DNA from: a virus
Reading direction: 5' to 3' (one strand)
Length of the DNA: 34,871 bases
Virus record (IMG/VR): IMGVR_UViG_3300010885_056571
Location: 1 to 34,871 of that record
The position numbers and the translations under genes are program-made. Below, piece after piece: positions 1-9,100 of this stretch. The notes below the pieces were generated by a model, which did no database searches, was not told the DNA's origin, and saw only the letters and a list, made by a program, of their open reading frames with translations. Numbering within the stretch: position 1 is the first letter of the stretch; every line of letters starts with the position of its first letter.

Positions 1-204
1 CGTTTTATCTCAGTTTTATTTTTACGCTTTACTGAAACGCGTAACAAATTGCAAGAGGTTGATCGCCTAGGAGCATTTAAAGCCGACGATGAAGTGGGTT
101 TTGTATTTAAAGATATCGACGAATCGATCGACGATTTATATCAATTTATAACCAAGTATGTCAACACAGCAGAAGATAAAGAAGACGAGAAAACCAAAGA
201 CTAA
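1..204 (+). CDS. C-terminal fragment of unknown phage protein (5' end outside window)
   Basis: An open frame runs from base 1 to a TAA at 202-204, giving 67 visible codons; the start lies upstream of the window. The visible part looks like a genuine protein end: a charged helical stretch (NKLQEVDRLGAF), a conserved-looking segment DDEVGFVFKDID, then a short helix and a highly charged acidic tail ending EDEKTKD. It overlaps the next gene by 47 nt, an unusually long overlap here, since other neighbours overlap by 1-8 nt. I do not recognise the family. Its position before a late sigma factor suggests a link to late transcription or replication, but nothing visible proves that. Base composition matches the neighbours. 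Confidence 0.6.
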   Translation, partial: RFISVLFLRFTETRNKLQEVDRLGAFKADDEVGFVFKDIDESIDDLYQFITKYVNTAEDKEDEKTKD

Positions 205-889
205 AAGATTATACTTTGGCCCGGATGTTGACTTTGAAATAATAAAATACAATGAGTCGAAAGACTCAATAGAAAGAAGTAAAATTTATCTAAAAGGTAT
301 TCAGCCAGCATTTGAGAAGTTAGTTGAAAATATTATACATACGTTTAAGTTCTACTATACTGGAGATCAAACAATGCAACAACAGCAGCATGAGGTGGTT
401 AGTTTTTTAGTAGAGAAACTTCCTAAGTTTAAGCAGGCAAACGGAAAAGCGTTTAGTTATTTTAGTATAGTTGCTAAAAACTTTTGTATTCTTAAAAATA
501 AAAGTAACTACAAAAAGCTATTAAGCCATGATCGATTAGATGTAGGAAGTGATCTTGTAATGGGAACAACCTATATCGAGATTGAGGATAAAGAGCAGCA
601 GTTAAACTTATTTGTTAACAAGTATGTAGAGTACTGGGATGAAAAAATTGAAGAGGTCTTTTCAAAGCAAAATGATAAGGTTTTAGCTTATGCAATATTG
701 CATTTGTTTAAGACTAGGGATACAATTGAGTTGTTTAATAAAAAAGCACTTTACATTTATATAAGAGAGATGTCGGATGCAAACACTCAACAGATAACAA
801 GAATGGTAAAATTCCTAAAAGACAAGTATAAGATAATGTATAACGACTACTTGCATCACGGATACATACCAAAAGATAAAGTGTATTAA
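158..889 (+). CDS. 55: gp55-like sigma factor for late transcription
   Basis: This 243-aa protein resembles the T4 gp55 family of minimal sigma factors, which replace host sigma on RNA polymerase to read phage late promoters. The diagnostic part is at residues 48-125: a helix KLVENIIHTFKFYY (54-67), then HEVVSFLVEKL (79-89), then GKAFSYFSIVAKNF (96-109), followed by a basic stretch with KSNYKKLL. This is the pattern of sigma region 2 (core binding and promoter melting) in gp55 homologues of T4-like phages. The N terminus is basic (KKTRKPKTKR). The C-terminal third (residues 150-243) is helical and ends with aromatic residues; in T4 gp55 the C terminus binds the sliding clamp, but no exact motif is seen here. 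ATG 158 is the only suitable start, overlaps the upstream frame by 47 nt, and has no clear ribosome site. Its stop overlaps the next start (TAATG). Confidence 0.75.
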   Translation: MSTQQKIKKTRKPKTKRLYFGPDVDFEIIKYNESKDSIERSKIYLKGIQPAFEKLVENIIHTFKFYYTGDQTMQQQQHEVVSFLVEKLPKFKQANGKAFSYFSIVAKNFCILKNKSNYKKLLSHDRLDVGSDLVMGTTYIEIEDKEQQLNLFVNKYVEYWDEKIEEVFSKQNDKVLAYAILHLFKTRDTIELFNKKALYIYIREMSDANTQQITRMVKFLKDKYKIMYNDYLHHGYIPKDKVY

Positions 890-1134
890 TGCTAATTGCA
901 ATAAACAAAGAAGAGCTTATATCCATACTAGAGTCTCAAATTAAGAATTGGGAAGAAATAGGTGGAGGTGCAAATCTTGAAGCTTATGAATTTGATCCTA
1001 AGAAAGTCGGTAGGCAAGAGCTTATCGACTTAGGTTTTTATCAAAACCGCGATCCATGGATAGCAGGAGTTCAAATTAAAAAGCTTCAACAGTACCTTAA
1101 CGATATAAGACAAAATCCGGGTATAAGGATTTAG
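889..1134 (+). CDS. small conserved-looking phage protein, unknown function
   Basis: This is an 81-aa reading frame whose ATG overlaps the stop of the sigma-factor gene by one base (TAATG), so the two are probably translationally coupled. The product is soluble and mixed alpha/beta in look, with an N-terminal helix (KEELISILESQIKNWEEI), a glycine turn GGG, a segment YEFDPKKVGRQELIDLGFY and a C-terminal helix QIKKLQQYL. No signal peptide, membrane segment or metal-binding cluster is visible. I do not recognise a family. Its coupling to a gp55-like gene makes an accessory transcription role possible, but that is only context. Codon use matches the neighbours, and the overlapping start supports it as a real gene. 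Confidence 0.65.
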   Translation: MLIAINKEELISILESQIKNWEEIGGGANLEAYEFDPKKVGRQELIDLGFYQNRDPWIAGVQIKKLQQYLNDIRQNPGIRI

Positions 1135-1153
1135 TACTATTTTTGTTAGCTGC

Positions 1154-1161
1154 TATTTATA
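1154..1161 (+). promoter_or_regulatory. TATTTATA box, candidate late promoter
   Basis: The exact 8-mer TATTTATA is followed by TAAAAGC and ends 14 nt before ATG 1176. It is the most upstream of six identical boxes in intergenic gaps of the window, and its presence favours ATG 1176 over TTG 1143 as the start of the gene. Confidence 0.4.
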
Positions 1162-1175
1162 TAAAAGCAAAGCAT

Positions 1176-1517
1176 ATGGATAAGGATAGTTTATTGTTTG
1201 GAGACAAAACATTTTCAGATTTACTACAAGATGTTTATACAAACACAAAGAAAAAAGAAACACAAATTAATGGGTTAATTGATCAACTAAAACCAATGAT
1301 CAAAAGTATGACTGACGCTTCCGTTATGGTACCACTAGTAAAAGAATACCTAGAAGTTTCAGTAAAAAATGACGATAACCTAGTTAAGTTAACAGCAATC
1401 ATTCAAAGATTATTGGTCAGCACAACAAAGATTCCAACAGATGGAGAATTTGGCTTATCTGAATCAGAGCGTGCTCAACTAATGTCAGAAGCTCAAGAAT
1501 TAATAGACAAAGCATAG
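1176..1517 (+). CDS. conserved phage protein upstream of baseplate spike genes
   Basis: From ATG 1176 the product is 113 aa, starting MDKDSLLFGDKTFSDLL. A longer frame from TTG 1143 exists, but it would place the TATTTATA box (1154-1161) inside the gene and add an unconvincing hydrophobic leader, so ATG 1176 is preferred. The protein is almost all helical: a helix with TNTKKKETQINGLIDQLKP, a loop, then DASVMVPLVKEYLEVSVKND and a last helix SESERAQLMSEAQELIDKA. No enzymatic motif is visible. It ends 2 nt before the spike/hub gene, which suggests a structural or assembly-chaperone role in the baseplate hub; I do not assign a named function. A likely transcription start region precedes it. Confidence 0.7.
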   Translation: MDKDSLLFGDKTFSDLLQDVYTNTKKKETQINGLIDQLKPMIKSMTDASVMVPLVKEYLEVSVKNDDNLVKLTAIIQRLLVSTTKIPTDGEFGLSESERAQLMSEAQELIDKA

Positions 1518-1519
1518 GC

Positions 1520-2674
1520 ATGGGAATGTTTGACTTAATTCAAAGTCCATATGGACAAAATCCAATACAACCGGGATTACAAAAGCAGCGTATTGTTCCT
1601 GCTCATGTGCTAGAGGTGTGTATGGATGCGGAGTCAAAGATGTACGAAAATCCAGCAGACATTGGTAAGATACGATATCGCGATGTAGGAAACCTTACTC
1701 CATTTAAAAGTAATATGGAGGATGACATAGCAGCAGAGGCTTGGCCAATGGATAGAGCATTTGGTCGATATCCTTTACCTGGAGAGCAGGTAATGGTTTT
1801 TGAAGCTTTTGGTGATGTTAAATTACCAACAGCAGATGCACTACAGCGAATATCTTTCTATGCATTTAATGTAAATACCAATCACGTTATTACTTCAAAT
1901 CAAACTCCATTTATAGTATCCAACGTAGATGTTATTTCTAAAAAACGAGTTGCAACATCACTTGCAGTAAAGCGATTTGAAAATAAGTTAATCGATCCGT
2001 CAGAGTATAGAGACGGAAGTGATGTTAAGATATATCCACAAATCCAACCCTATGAGGGAGACTTTATATTGCAGGGACGTTTCGGAAATAGTATACGTTT
2101 AGGATCAACAGCTCCTAATTCTGAAGGAAAAAGAGAAAAAGGCAACGAAGCTTTACCATGGACTAGTCATGGACTACCTGGTGATCCAATAATGTCACTA
2201 AGAGTAAATAGTGACTATGTAACAGATACAGCAGAGATGTATGTGGTGGAGGATCCTGCAAAAGATCAAGGATCTATTTATATATGTTCAACTCAAAATA
2301 TAGAATTAAAATTGCAAATTCCAAAAAGAATGAAAACTTGGGAAGAGGCTTATACTATAACAGCGGGATCAGACACTAAAGATGGTCAGATACCATCAAC
2401 AAGTAAGCTATATGAGGAAACACATGCAAAGGTAGTTGATCAAACTAAAGATACAAAAGATCAACTATTACCAGTACCAACAACTACATCACCAACAGAT
2501 GCAACAAATCAAGCTATAGATTCAGCAAACGAAAATCCAGCATCGATTCCAGATGATCTAGTAGATGCTCAAGATGTAACGCCAGAAACAACTAACACAA
2601 CTCAAGAAATAGTAACTCCAACAAACGACTCAGCTGCCGCTGCCGCTGCTTTTGGAGATGCAGGAGAAGAGTGA
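1520..2674 (+). CDS. gp5-like baseplate hub/spike protein with OB-fold-type N-terminal region
   Basis: This 384-aa protein looks like the N-terminal (OB-fold) part of a T4 gp5-type central spike protein, which sits on the baseplate hub under the tail tube. Supporting segments are GKIRYRDVG (residues 49-57), AWPMDRAFGRYPLPGEQVMVF (74-94, the "Y-P-L-x-G-E-x-V" strand typical of these OB folds), QGRFGNSIRLGS (185-196) and GDPIMSLRV followed by EDPAKDQGSIYICSTQ (221-259), a pattern I associate with hub/spike proteins of distant T4-like phages. From about residue 310 the chain becomes a low-complexity T/P/D/A tail that ends in an alanine run, probably a flexible linker. There is no lysozyme motif; that activity is in the next gene. 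ATG 1520 is chosen; a second ATG two codons later is an alternative. Confidence 0.65.
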   Translation: MGMFDLIQSPYGQNPIQPGLQKQRIVPAHVLEVCMDAESKMYENPADIGKIRYRDVGNLTPFKSNMEDDIAAEAWPMDRAFGRYPLPGEQVMVFEAFGDVKLPTADALQRISFYAFNVNTNHVITSNQTPFIVSNVDVISKKRVATSLAVKRFENKLIDPSEYRDGSDVKIYPQIQPYEGDFILQGRFGNSIRLGSTAPNSEGKREKGNEALPWTSHGLPGDPIMSLRVNSDYVTDTAEMYVVEDPAKDQGSIYICSTQNIELKLQIPKRMKTWEEAYTITAGSDTKDGQIPSTSKLYEETHAKVVDQTKDTKDQLLPVPTTTSPTDATNQAIDSANENPASIPDDLVDAQDVTPETTNTTQEIVTPTNDSAAAAAAFGDAGEE

Positions 2675-2695
2675 TAAATAATAATTAAATAAGAT

Positions 2696-3667
2696 ATGCC
2701 AGCAGCACCACCAACTATAGCAAGTGATTTTAAAGCCGAATGTCAAGCTATAGCAAAAGATATAGACGCTAATTACGATAAGATAGTACAAAAGTATGTA
2801 AGTGGAGCGTTAAAGGGTGCTGGCATTGAACCAAGAATTAAACTCTCAACTTTAATGAATTTAGCTCAAAAACTAATGATACCACAAGTTCAAAAGTTTG
2901 AAGGAGGTTGGGCAGATAACCCAGCTGACTCCGGAGGTCCAACTATGCGAGGAGTGATCACCTCAACATTTCAAGGATTGTATTCTGAAATATTCATTAG
3001 TGCTACTGCAAATGCAGGATTAAGTGCTACATCATCTAGAGCTGCTGCTTTAGCAAAAAAGTATCCAGGCATAAAGAGTGGAGATAGAAGAGGTGAGCAT
3101 GTAAAGGGAGCTCTGTACACACTTTGTAGTAGCGAGAAAGTGGCTCAGCTTTTTATTTGGTCATTCTTATGCTCGTCACTAAATGGCTATCCAATTGCTG
3201 TGATGGCTGAAGATGCATGGTTAGGGTATATCCAATTTGAAATGGCTTGGGGAGGTGGACCTGGTAAAGTGTTTGGAGGTGGTGCGAATTATGATGGTGT
3301 AGCTCAAAAAGAAGAATTTGGATATAATAGAAATAAAAAAGGAACCCAAGGTTGGGTAAAGTGGTTAGCTGAAGATTTAGGACCTACTAAAATACCAGGA
3401 TTTGCAATGCATTGCTTTTTCTCACATTTATCTTTTTTTGATAGAATTAGTAGACCGGGTAATAAAAATAACGTATTCCGTAAAGGTTGGTTTAATCGAT
3501 TAATGAATTGGCCAAACTCCGATTTGAATATGTGTATCATTGTAAACGAACTTTTTAATAAGAATGTATCTGGTATGTTTGAATTTGATGATAAAGAGAA
3601 AGAATTTCTTACACAAAAAGCTAAGATATACGATACTTTAGTGTTGTACATTCCAGACACTATTTAA
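2696..3667 (+). CDS. GH108-like peptidoglycan muramidase (tail lysozyme)
   Basis: The 323-aa product carries the signature of glycoside hydrolase family 108 (N-acetylmuramidase). Residues 68-87 read FEGGWADNPADSGGPTMRGV, matching the family pattern F-E-G-G-x-x-x-x-P-x-D-x-G-G-x-T-x-x-G-[IV], with Glu69 as the expected catalytic acid. Further on, a helical region (about residues 140-195, KVAQLFIWSFLCSS and WLGYIQFEMAWGGG) fits the rest of a lysozyme-like fold. There is no signal peptide, and the gene lies between two spike-type genes, so it is more likely a virion-associated lysozyme that opens the wall during infection than a lysis endolysin. An N-terminal helical extension of about 65 residues precedes the catalytic segment and could dock it on the baseplate. 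The gap to the previous gene is 21 nt, AT-rich, without a ribosome site. Confidence 0.75.
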   Translation: MPAAPPTIASDFKAECQAIAKDIDANYDKIVQKYVSGALKGAGIEPRIKLSTLMNLAQKLMIPQVQKFEGGWADNPADSGGPTMRGVITSTFQGLYSEIFISATANAGLSATSSRAAALAKKYPGIKSGDRRGEHVKGALYTLCSSEKVAQLFIWSFLCSSLNGYPIAVMAEDAWLGYIQFEMAWGGGPGKVFGGGANYDGVAQKEEFGYNRNKKGTQGWVKWLAEDLGPTKIPGFAMHCFFSHLSFFDRISRPGNKNNVFRKGWFNRLMNWPNSDLNMCIIVNELFNKNVSGMFEFDDKEKEFLTQKAKIYDTLVLYIPDTI

Positions 3668-3683
3668 AAAGCATATAGCTAAA

Positions 3684-4673
3684 ATGGCAGGTAATAAACC
3701 AATAACGTACGCAGAAATCCTCGAGAAAGTAAAGAAAGAGGGTGGTTTAGAAAAAGCACTAAAAGGAGGCGCAGGAAGTGGTACTTTTGGAGCTGGTGGT
3801 GATACGGACACTAGCGGTAGCGGTGGATTTAATCCACAAGATTTAGTAGGAAGAAGTATAGAGATAGAGGTACAGCAGCTTCCTATTATAGACTTCCCTA
3901 TGGAAGACTATTCCTATAAAGAAGGAATAAGCAAAGCAGATGGAGGAGGACCTGAAGCTGTAAAAAAAAACCTATCGTTAAAAACAGGAGGAGATGGTTT
4001 ATTTATAAATGACTTTAGCAAAAAGAGTGGTCAAATAGTAATTAACAGTAGTCGTGTACTTATAAACGCAGATAAGGATTACTTAATGCTTTTTGGAAAA
4101 AACGTAGCAATAGCATCAACTGGACCAGTACACATAGATAGTGGAGACTCAGTAACTTTATTTGGTGAAAGTGGATTATACCTAGGAGTCCCTAACAAGG
4201 GGGATAAGTGGGATGAAAACGATCCCCCTAAACCTAAATTAAAATCAGACCCAATTCCAAATCAAGCTTATGAGCCATTGGTATTAGGAACAAAATTGGC
4301 AGAGCTTTTAGATGATATGTTGGTAATTTTAAAAAATGCCAATATTTCTGGAGTAGGTGGAAAGGCGTACTTTTTAGAAGATACGCAGTATGAGTTGGCG
4401 TGTTTGCAATCTCGTATTCCAGAATTGTTGAGTACCTTTGCGTATGTAGACGGAGTAAGCCACCAAAAAAGAATAACACAAGCTCCAGTAGAGCCTGCAA
4501 AATTAACTCCATACCAAACCAAAATAATAGGTACAATCACAGCACTTGGAGACTCAACTTTAAGTAACACAATAACTAACCCAGCTCCAACCAATCCTAT
4601 AACATCACCTTTGAAAGATGTTCCAGGATTTTATGAGTCTGTGGATAATTTATATAACATATTAGGAATATAA
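3684..4673 (+). CDS. beta-helix baseplate spike protein (gp5 C-terminal-like)
   Basis: The 329-aa product contains a run of short alternating beta strands at residues 117-168 (QIVINSSRVLINAD, then DYLMLFGKNVAIAS, then GPVHIDSGDSVTLFGESG), the pattern of the intertwined triple-stranded beta-helix that forms the needle of T4 gp5 and VgrG-type spikes. It is preceded by a Gly-rich linker (residues 28-50). After residue 190 comes a globular helical domain (LVLGTKLAELLDDMLVIL, then ARIPELLSTFAYVDGV-like text) and a Pro/Thr-rich end. The genes before and after encode wall-degrading enzymes. In T4, OB fold, lysozyme and beta-helix are one polypeptide; here the same order is spread over three genes. 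A PAAR tip was considered but its metal-binding pattern is not seen. Confidence 0.55.
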   Translation: MAGNKPITYAEILEKVKKEGGLEKALKGGAGSGTFGAGGDTDTSGSGGFNPQDLVGRSIEIEVQQLPIIDFPMEDYSYKEGISKADGGGPEAVKKNLSLKTGGDGLFINDFSKKSGQIVINSSRVLINADKDYLMLFGKNVAIASTGPVHIDSGDSVTLFGESGLYLGVPNKGDKWDENDPPKPKLKSDPIPNQAYEPLVLGTKLAELLDDMLVILKNANISGVGGKAYFLEDTQYELACLQSRIPELLSTFAYVDGVSHQKRITQAPVEPAKLTPYQTKIIGTITALGDSTLSNTITNPAPTNPITSPLKDVPGFYESVDNLYNILGI

Positions 4674-4676
4674 TAT

Positions 4677-6155
4677 ATGGCAGATTTAAACGGTAAGTTA
4701 GGGCAAGTACCTGGAGGTACTGCTGTAATACAGTCGGATGTATTTTCATACTTTGTTCAATTGCAAGCAGCTTTGAAGCGCGATAAAGGTGTTGAGTTGG
4801 TTGTAGAGCAAAGCTATTTATCTAAATTTGAAGTTACGGACGAGTTGAGAAAACTTGTAAAAAACAAACAAGGGAATGGTACACCAGAGATAGCATCGAT
4901 GTTAGATCCTAAAGTAAGAATAGAAGATATTTTAGGAGTAAAACCACCGGCTTCAGTGCCAAGTGGATCAACTAGTCCAACCGGATCAACTAGTCCAACC
5001 GGATCAACAAACATAAGTGGATCAACAGCACCAACTCCTCCAACTGGATCAACCTTTCCAGCAGATTCTTATCCAAAGCTTGAAGCCTATATTAAAGCTT
5101 TAAAACCATCCGATTTCAGCACACCACTACATACTGCATTTAAAAGCCCAGAAGAGGATTTTCCTGTACTACCCTTTCCTAATTATCCAGGACTTGATCC
5201 TAGACAAACAGCAAACCTTATAGTAATAGGTCCAAAAGAAAACATCAAACCAGACATTTTAACTTGGATTTATAATAATAGTATTCTTTATGGATTTCTT
5301 CCTTATGGTAATCCTCAAACACAAGGTCTATATTACGTAGGAATACAACAATTGAAGAATAAGGTTAAAAGTGCAGAAAGTGTTATAAAGGTGGTTTCTA
5401 TATTTTTGCAAGAGCAGTTATCACCTGATCAAGTGACTGTAACAGTTGATAAAGTAATTACCAATAGTCTTACTGGAGGTACAGAGTTCGCTAATCCAGG
5501 TAATTTTGACTACGTAATAGGTACTGTACCAAATAATAAAAAAGTACAAATTCAACTTGTTTGTCTATCACATCAAGGAAAAAAGCTATTAAAAGAGGAT
5601 GTGGCAACAGCGTTTGAAGCCATGTATCAAGCTTGTAAAAAAGAAATAGGTGCATCATTACAAATAGGCTCAGACTTTAGACCACCATTCAAGCTTGAGG
5701 GAGGACTTAAAACAAAGGGTGGACAAACCATAAACCCAACTACACAATACGATTGTAGAAAGTATAACGCAGTACCTAAAGGACGGAGTGATGAGGACTA
5801 TTTATTAAACAACAAAGCAACAGATTTTTCCCCACAAACAGCTCCTCCAGGAGCTTCTAATCACGGTAACGGTATAGCAATGGACATCTCTGCTGTTAAA
5901 GCAACATACTTGTGGATGGCAAAAAATGCACATACTTATGGATTCTTGAGAGCTGTATCTTCGGAGGATTGGCATTGGGAATATTACCCACCTAATAAAC
6001 CATATGTAGGACTAAAAGGTACTAAGAGTTGTGTAACAGGACCATACACATTAGTAGAGAAATCGCACTCAAGTTGGCACAGTGGTACCAATGCAGTAGA
6101 CTGGGAGTCTGCAGGTCCATTTAAAGGAGATGCCTCAGTAAAAACTACTGCATAA
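4677..6155 (+). CDS. M15-family (VanY/LAS-type) peptidoglycan peptidase of the tail
   Basis: The 492-aa product ends in an M15 zinc peptidase domain. Residues 394-403 read SNHGNGIAMD, the S-x-H-x-x-G-x-A-x-D motif that supplies the zinc ligands His396 and Asp403. Residues 431-435 read DWHWE, with His433 as the third ligand and a nearby acidic catalytic residue. Such enzymes cut peptide cross-links or stems of peptidoglycan. A central region (about 180-235) looks like a degenerate copy of part of the same fold (see findings). Between residues 96 and 126 is a repeated G-S-T-x-P-T linker. No signal peptide is present, which with the baseplate context argues for a virion enzyme rather than a lysis enzyme. 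The gene starts 3 nt after the previous one and overlaps the next by one base. Confidence 0.8.
   Translation: MADLNGKLGQVPGGTAVIQSDVFSYFVQLQAALKRDKGVELVVEQSYLSKFEVTDELRKLVKNKQGNGTPEIASMLDPKVRIEDILGVKPPASVPSGSTSPTGSTSPTGSTNISGSTAPTPPTGSTFPADSYPKLEAYIKALKPSDFSTPLHTAFKSPEEDFPVLPFPNYPGLDPRQTANLIVIGPKENIKPDILTWIYNNSILYGFLPYGNPQTQGLYYVGIQQLKNKVKSAESVIKVVSIFLQEQLSPDQVTVTVDKVITNSLTGGTEFANPGNFDYVIGTVPNNKKVQIQLVCLSHQGKKLLKEDVATAFEAMYQACKKEIGASLQIGSDFRPPFKLEGGLKTKGGQTINPTTQYDCRKYNAVPKGRSDEDYLLNNKATDFSPQTAPPGASNHGNGIAMDISAVKATYLWMAKNAHTYGFLRAVSSEDWHWEYYPPNKPYVGLKGTKSCVTGPYTLVEKSHSSWHSGTNAVDWESAGPFKGDASVKTTA
4965..5000 (+). repeat. 18-bp tandem repeat (two exact units) in the linker of the M15 peptidase
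   Basis: The 18-mer GGATCAACTAGTCCAACC occurs twice back to back (4965-4982, 4983-5000), followed by shortened GGATCAACA and GGATCAACC copies up to about 5055. It encodes Gly-Ser-Thr-Ser-Pro-Thr units forming a flexible linker between the N-terminal domain and the rest of the protein. The repeat could change copy number by slippage. Confidence 0.9.
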
Positions 6156-9100
6156 TGGCTTTAAACTTTCAAGAAAATTTTACAAAACCATTAACAGCTG
6201 ATCTTACTGAAGGTAGACTTAAGGGACCTGAGGATTTTGCATTAGCAATTGTTAAGTATTATCTTGACACTGTTAAGGATGGTATGCCCGTAGGTGTTCC
6301 TCCAACACTGCCAGCACCAGGCCTTAATCCAATTGCCCCACCTCCATTTAATATAGGTGTAAGTGGCGTTAAAGTTAATCCCGCAAAAGAGCAAGCAATG
6401 CTATCAGTGCTAAAAGCTTACTTTATGGCAAAGGATATAGAATTAACAAAGGGTGCAATAGATGGACTTAAAGGAAGTATTACGCAAACTACAAATAGGT
6501 TTAATCAAAAAAAGCAAGAAATAACAAAACTAGTAGCACAAGTAAAGCAGGCCTCTCTTGAATTAAAAAACATTCCAAAATATACAAAAGAAATAGTAGA
6601 GGGAGTTAAAGAGATTATAGGAGAGGAAAAAGCTAAGATCAAAGAACTACAAACGTTTTTTTCAAACTTAAAAGAGGAATCAAAATCCTTAGGAGTTGAC
6701 GAAGATAAATTCAAATCTATATTTCAACAAGAGTTAGGGCTTATAGAAAGCTTGAAAAGTTTTGAAATTAAAAACTTTAGCGACTTTGCAAAGATACCAG
6801 ATTTAATAAAAAACACAAAACAAACCATAACTAGATTAAAAGGTCAAGCTGTAATGGGTACCTCAACAAATAGCGATACTAAGTTTAGCGACATTAAAAT
6901 GTATGTTGCGGATAAGCTTTTAGAGGTAGCTCTTTCTTTTGAAGAATTAGCAAAAATAGTACTGAATCCACCCAGCTTCCTATCCTATGTAGAAAGATTA
7001 TCAAAAAAGAATCCAAAAGTAATTAGACTGTATCGAGGTATGCAAAAATTAGATGCGGTTGAGCGGTTTGTAAAACCTGAAATTCAAAAGTTAAAAATAC
7101 AAATAGAAGGCAAAAAGGCTGAAATTCAATTATACATTCAACCAAAGTTAGATACAATTAAACAGAAGTTAGAAGATAAGGTAACAGAGCTATCAGTAAA
7201 AGTAGATAGTAGTCTAAAGACTAACCTCTATATGAAGGCTACAACAAAAGTAAAAGAATTTAAAGAAAACCACGCAGAATATATAAAAGAAAAGAAGAAG
7301 GAAGTAGAAATAATCCAAAAGATAATTAAAAAAACCAATACACTAGTAAAGCAGACAGTTACACTACAGAAGGACTTGGTAGCTGAGTTTGATGGTATTA
7401 AAGATGAACTAATACTGTTTAAAGAAGATGTAAGCGCTAGTGTTTCTAAATACAAGGATCTCTCAAAGGAAGCTAAAAAGCAATTAGCGGATAGAGCAGC
7501 ACAACCGTTGATTCCAAAAAAAAGCGAACAGACCACTCCAATTGATCCACTAATACCACCATCAATATCTACAATCAATCCACTAGAGCTAGTACAAGGT
7601 TACGAAAGACGCATAGATAGTACTGCTGACTTGCAAAGAACAAGAGAACTTAGAAAGAATGCCTTAAAGAATCAACAAAAACCAGGTCCTACAGAGGATC
7701 AAGTTTATACCTATATGAGCAAAATGGGTTTGGGTGATTTCTCAAAAACAGCATTAAGAATAATTTCAGAGAGTAAAACAGACCTTGTAACTTTTAAGCG
7801 CTTATTTGAAGCAAAAAGAAAGCAATTTGAAACTTACAAACTTACTATAGAGGATATGGTAGATGAGGCACAGGATTTGTTAAAAATGCTTCAAGAATTG
7901 TCTAATGGAAAGGGTCCAGTTGGCAGTAAGGTAGCGTGGGCAAAAACTAAAGGTAATCAATTAAAAAAATCTAAAGTGGGAAGATTTGCTACTGGAGTGG
8001 GTATATCTTTAATGGGCTTATTCTTAGATCTTGTTACATACTTAAAACCAATTATTGAAAAAGTAAAAAAGTTAGCAATACGCTTATTTGAGGGCATTAA
8101 AGCTTATGTAAAAAATAAAACTGCTAAATTTGAAAAAGATATAGAATCGTATTTACTAAATCTAATACCACTAAAGGGTTATATTGCTAATAAGGGTGCA
8201 GATGCCCGAGTGAAAAAACTAGTCATTGACGCAAAACGTAGAAAGGCAGAAGATCTAGTAGAGCAGGCAAAGCATTACAAAAATTTAGCAACAATTATTG
8301 CAAAAATAGCAAAAGGAGCTTCCGGGTTATCCAAAAACCTTATTACAGATAAAAACTACAAATTCCCAGCAAACCAAAGATACGTTAATGAAATTGTTAG
8401 CGGCTACTTTGGTTATAAGAAAGAGCAAGATGGTCCATCAAAGCAGTTAGAATCTGAAGAAGCGGCTTTTAGATTAAAAATGCAAGAACTAGCAACTATT
8501 GATGCTTTTGTAACTGGATTTATAACTTTGCTAAAAGGTGTATTTGATTCTTTAAAAAGTAAAGGAGGGTTTAAAGAAGAGTTAGATGCTTTTACATTAT
8601 CCTTAGAACAGAGTGGTGCTCCATATGCAGCAGGATGGAATCAACTTATGTCAATATTTAATACACCAATAAAAGATCCTAAAGCTCTTGGCAAAGCGGT
8701 TATATCAATAGTAAGGGACGCTGAAGCGGTTACAAAGATGGCACAGGCATTTCAGAGTCTAGAAGTATTTGGTTTTTTAAGTAGAATGGAAACTAAGTAT
8801 TTAGGTAAAACTCGAGAGTTAATTAAAACCTATGTAGATAATCCAATAGGAAACGATCCCAACCATCGTCAAGCAATGGAGGAGTGGGCATTGTGTTTGG
8901 ATAGGAATCAATCCTTAGTAGCTTTTTTATTAACAAAACTTACCGAAACAACCGATAGATTTTTTTTATTTTTTAATAAGCAAGTAAAGCTGTTTATTGC
9001 TAAACAAAAGGTTTTTATCAAAGCAAAATTAGATGCAATTGTAGTGGCACACGAGGCTGATTTAAACAAGATAAAAGATAAACTTATAAACGTTGAATCG

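Noticed and set aside
1143-1175. TTG start at 1143 extending the 1176 gene by 11 codons
   Set aside because: It would put the TATTTATA box inside the gene and adds a leader with no clear support; ATG 1176 is better placed.
2275-2282. TATTTATA inside the gp5-like gene as a promoter
   Set aside because: It lies in codons for Ser-Ile-Tyr-Ile in the middle of a well-supported gene, not near a start; likely chance.
3304-3660. Open frame of 118 codons on the minus strand
   Set aside because: It lies wholly inside the muramidase gene, which has clear family motifs; the opposite frame has no recognisable protein and is a shadow.
4000-4007. TATTTATA inside the beta-helix gene as a promoter
   Set aside because: It is inside coding sequence far from any start, as expected by chance in AT-rich DNA.
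3684-4673. PAAR-type spike tip
   Set aside because: The characteristic PAAR motif and metal-binding histidines/cysteine are not visible; the strand pattern fits a beta-helix needle better.
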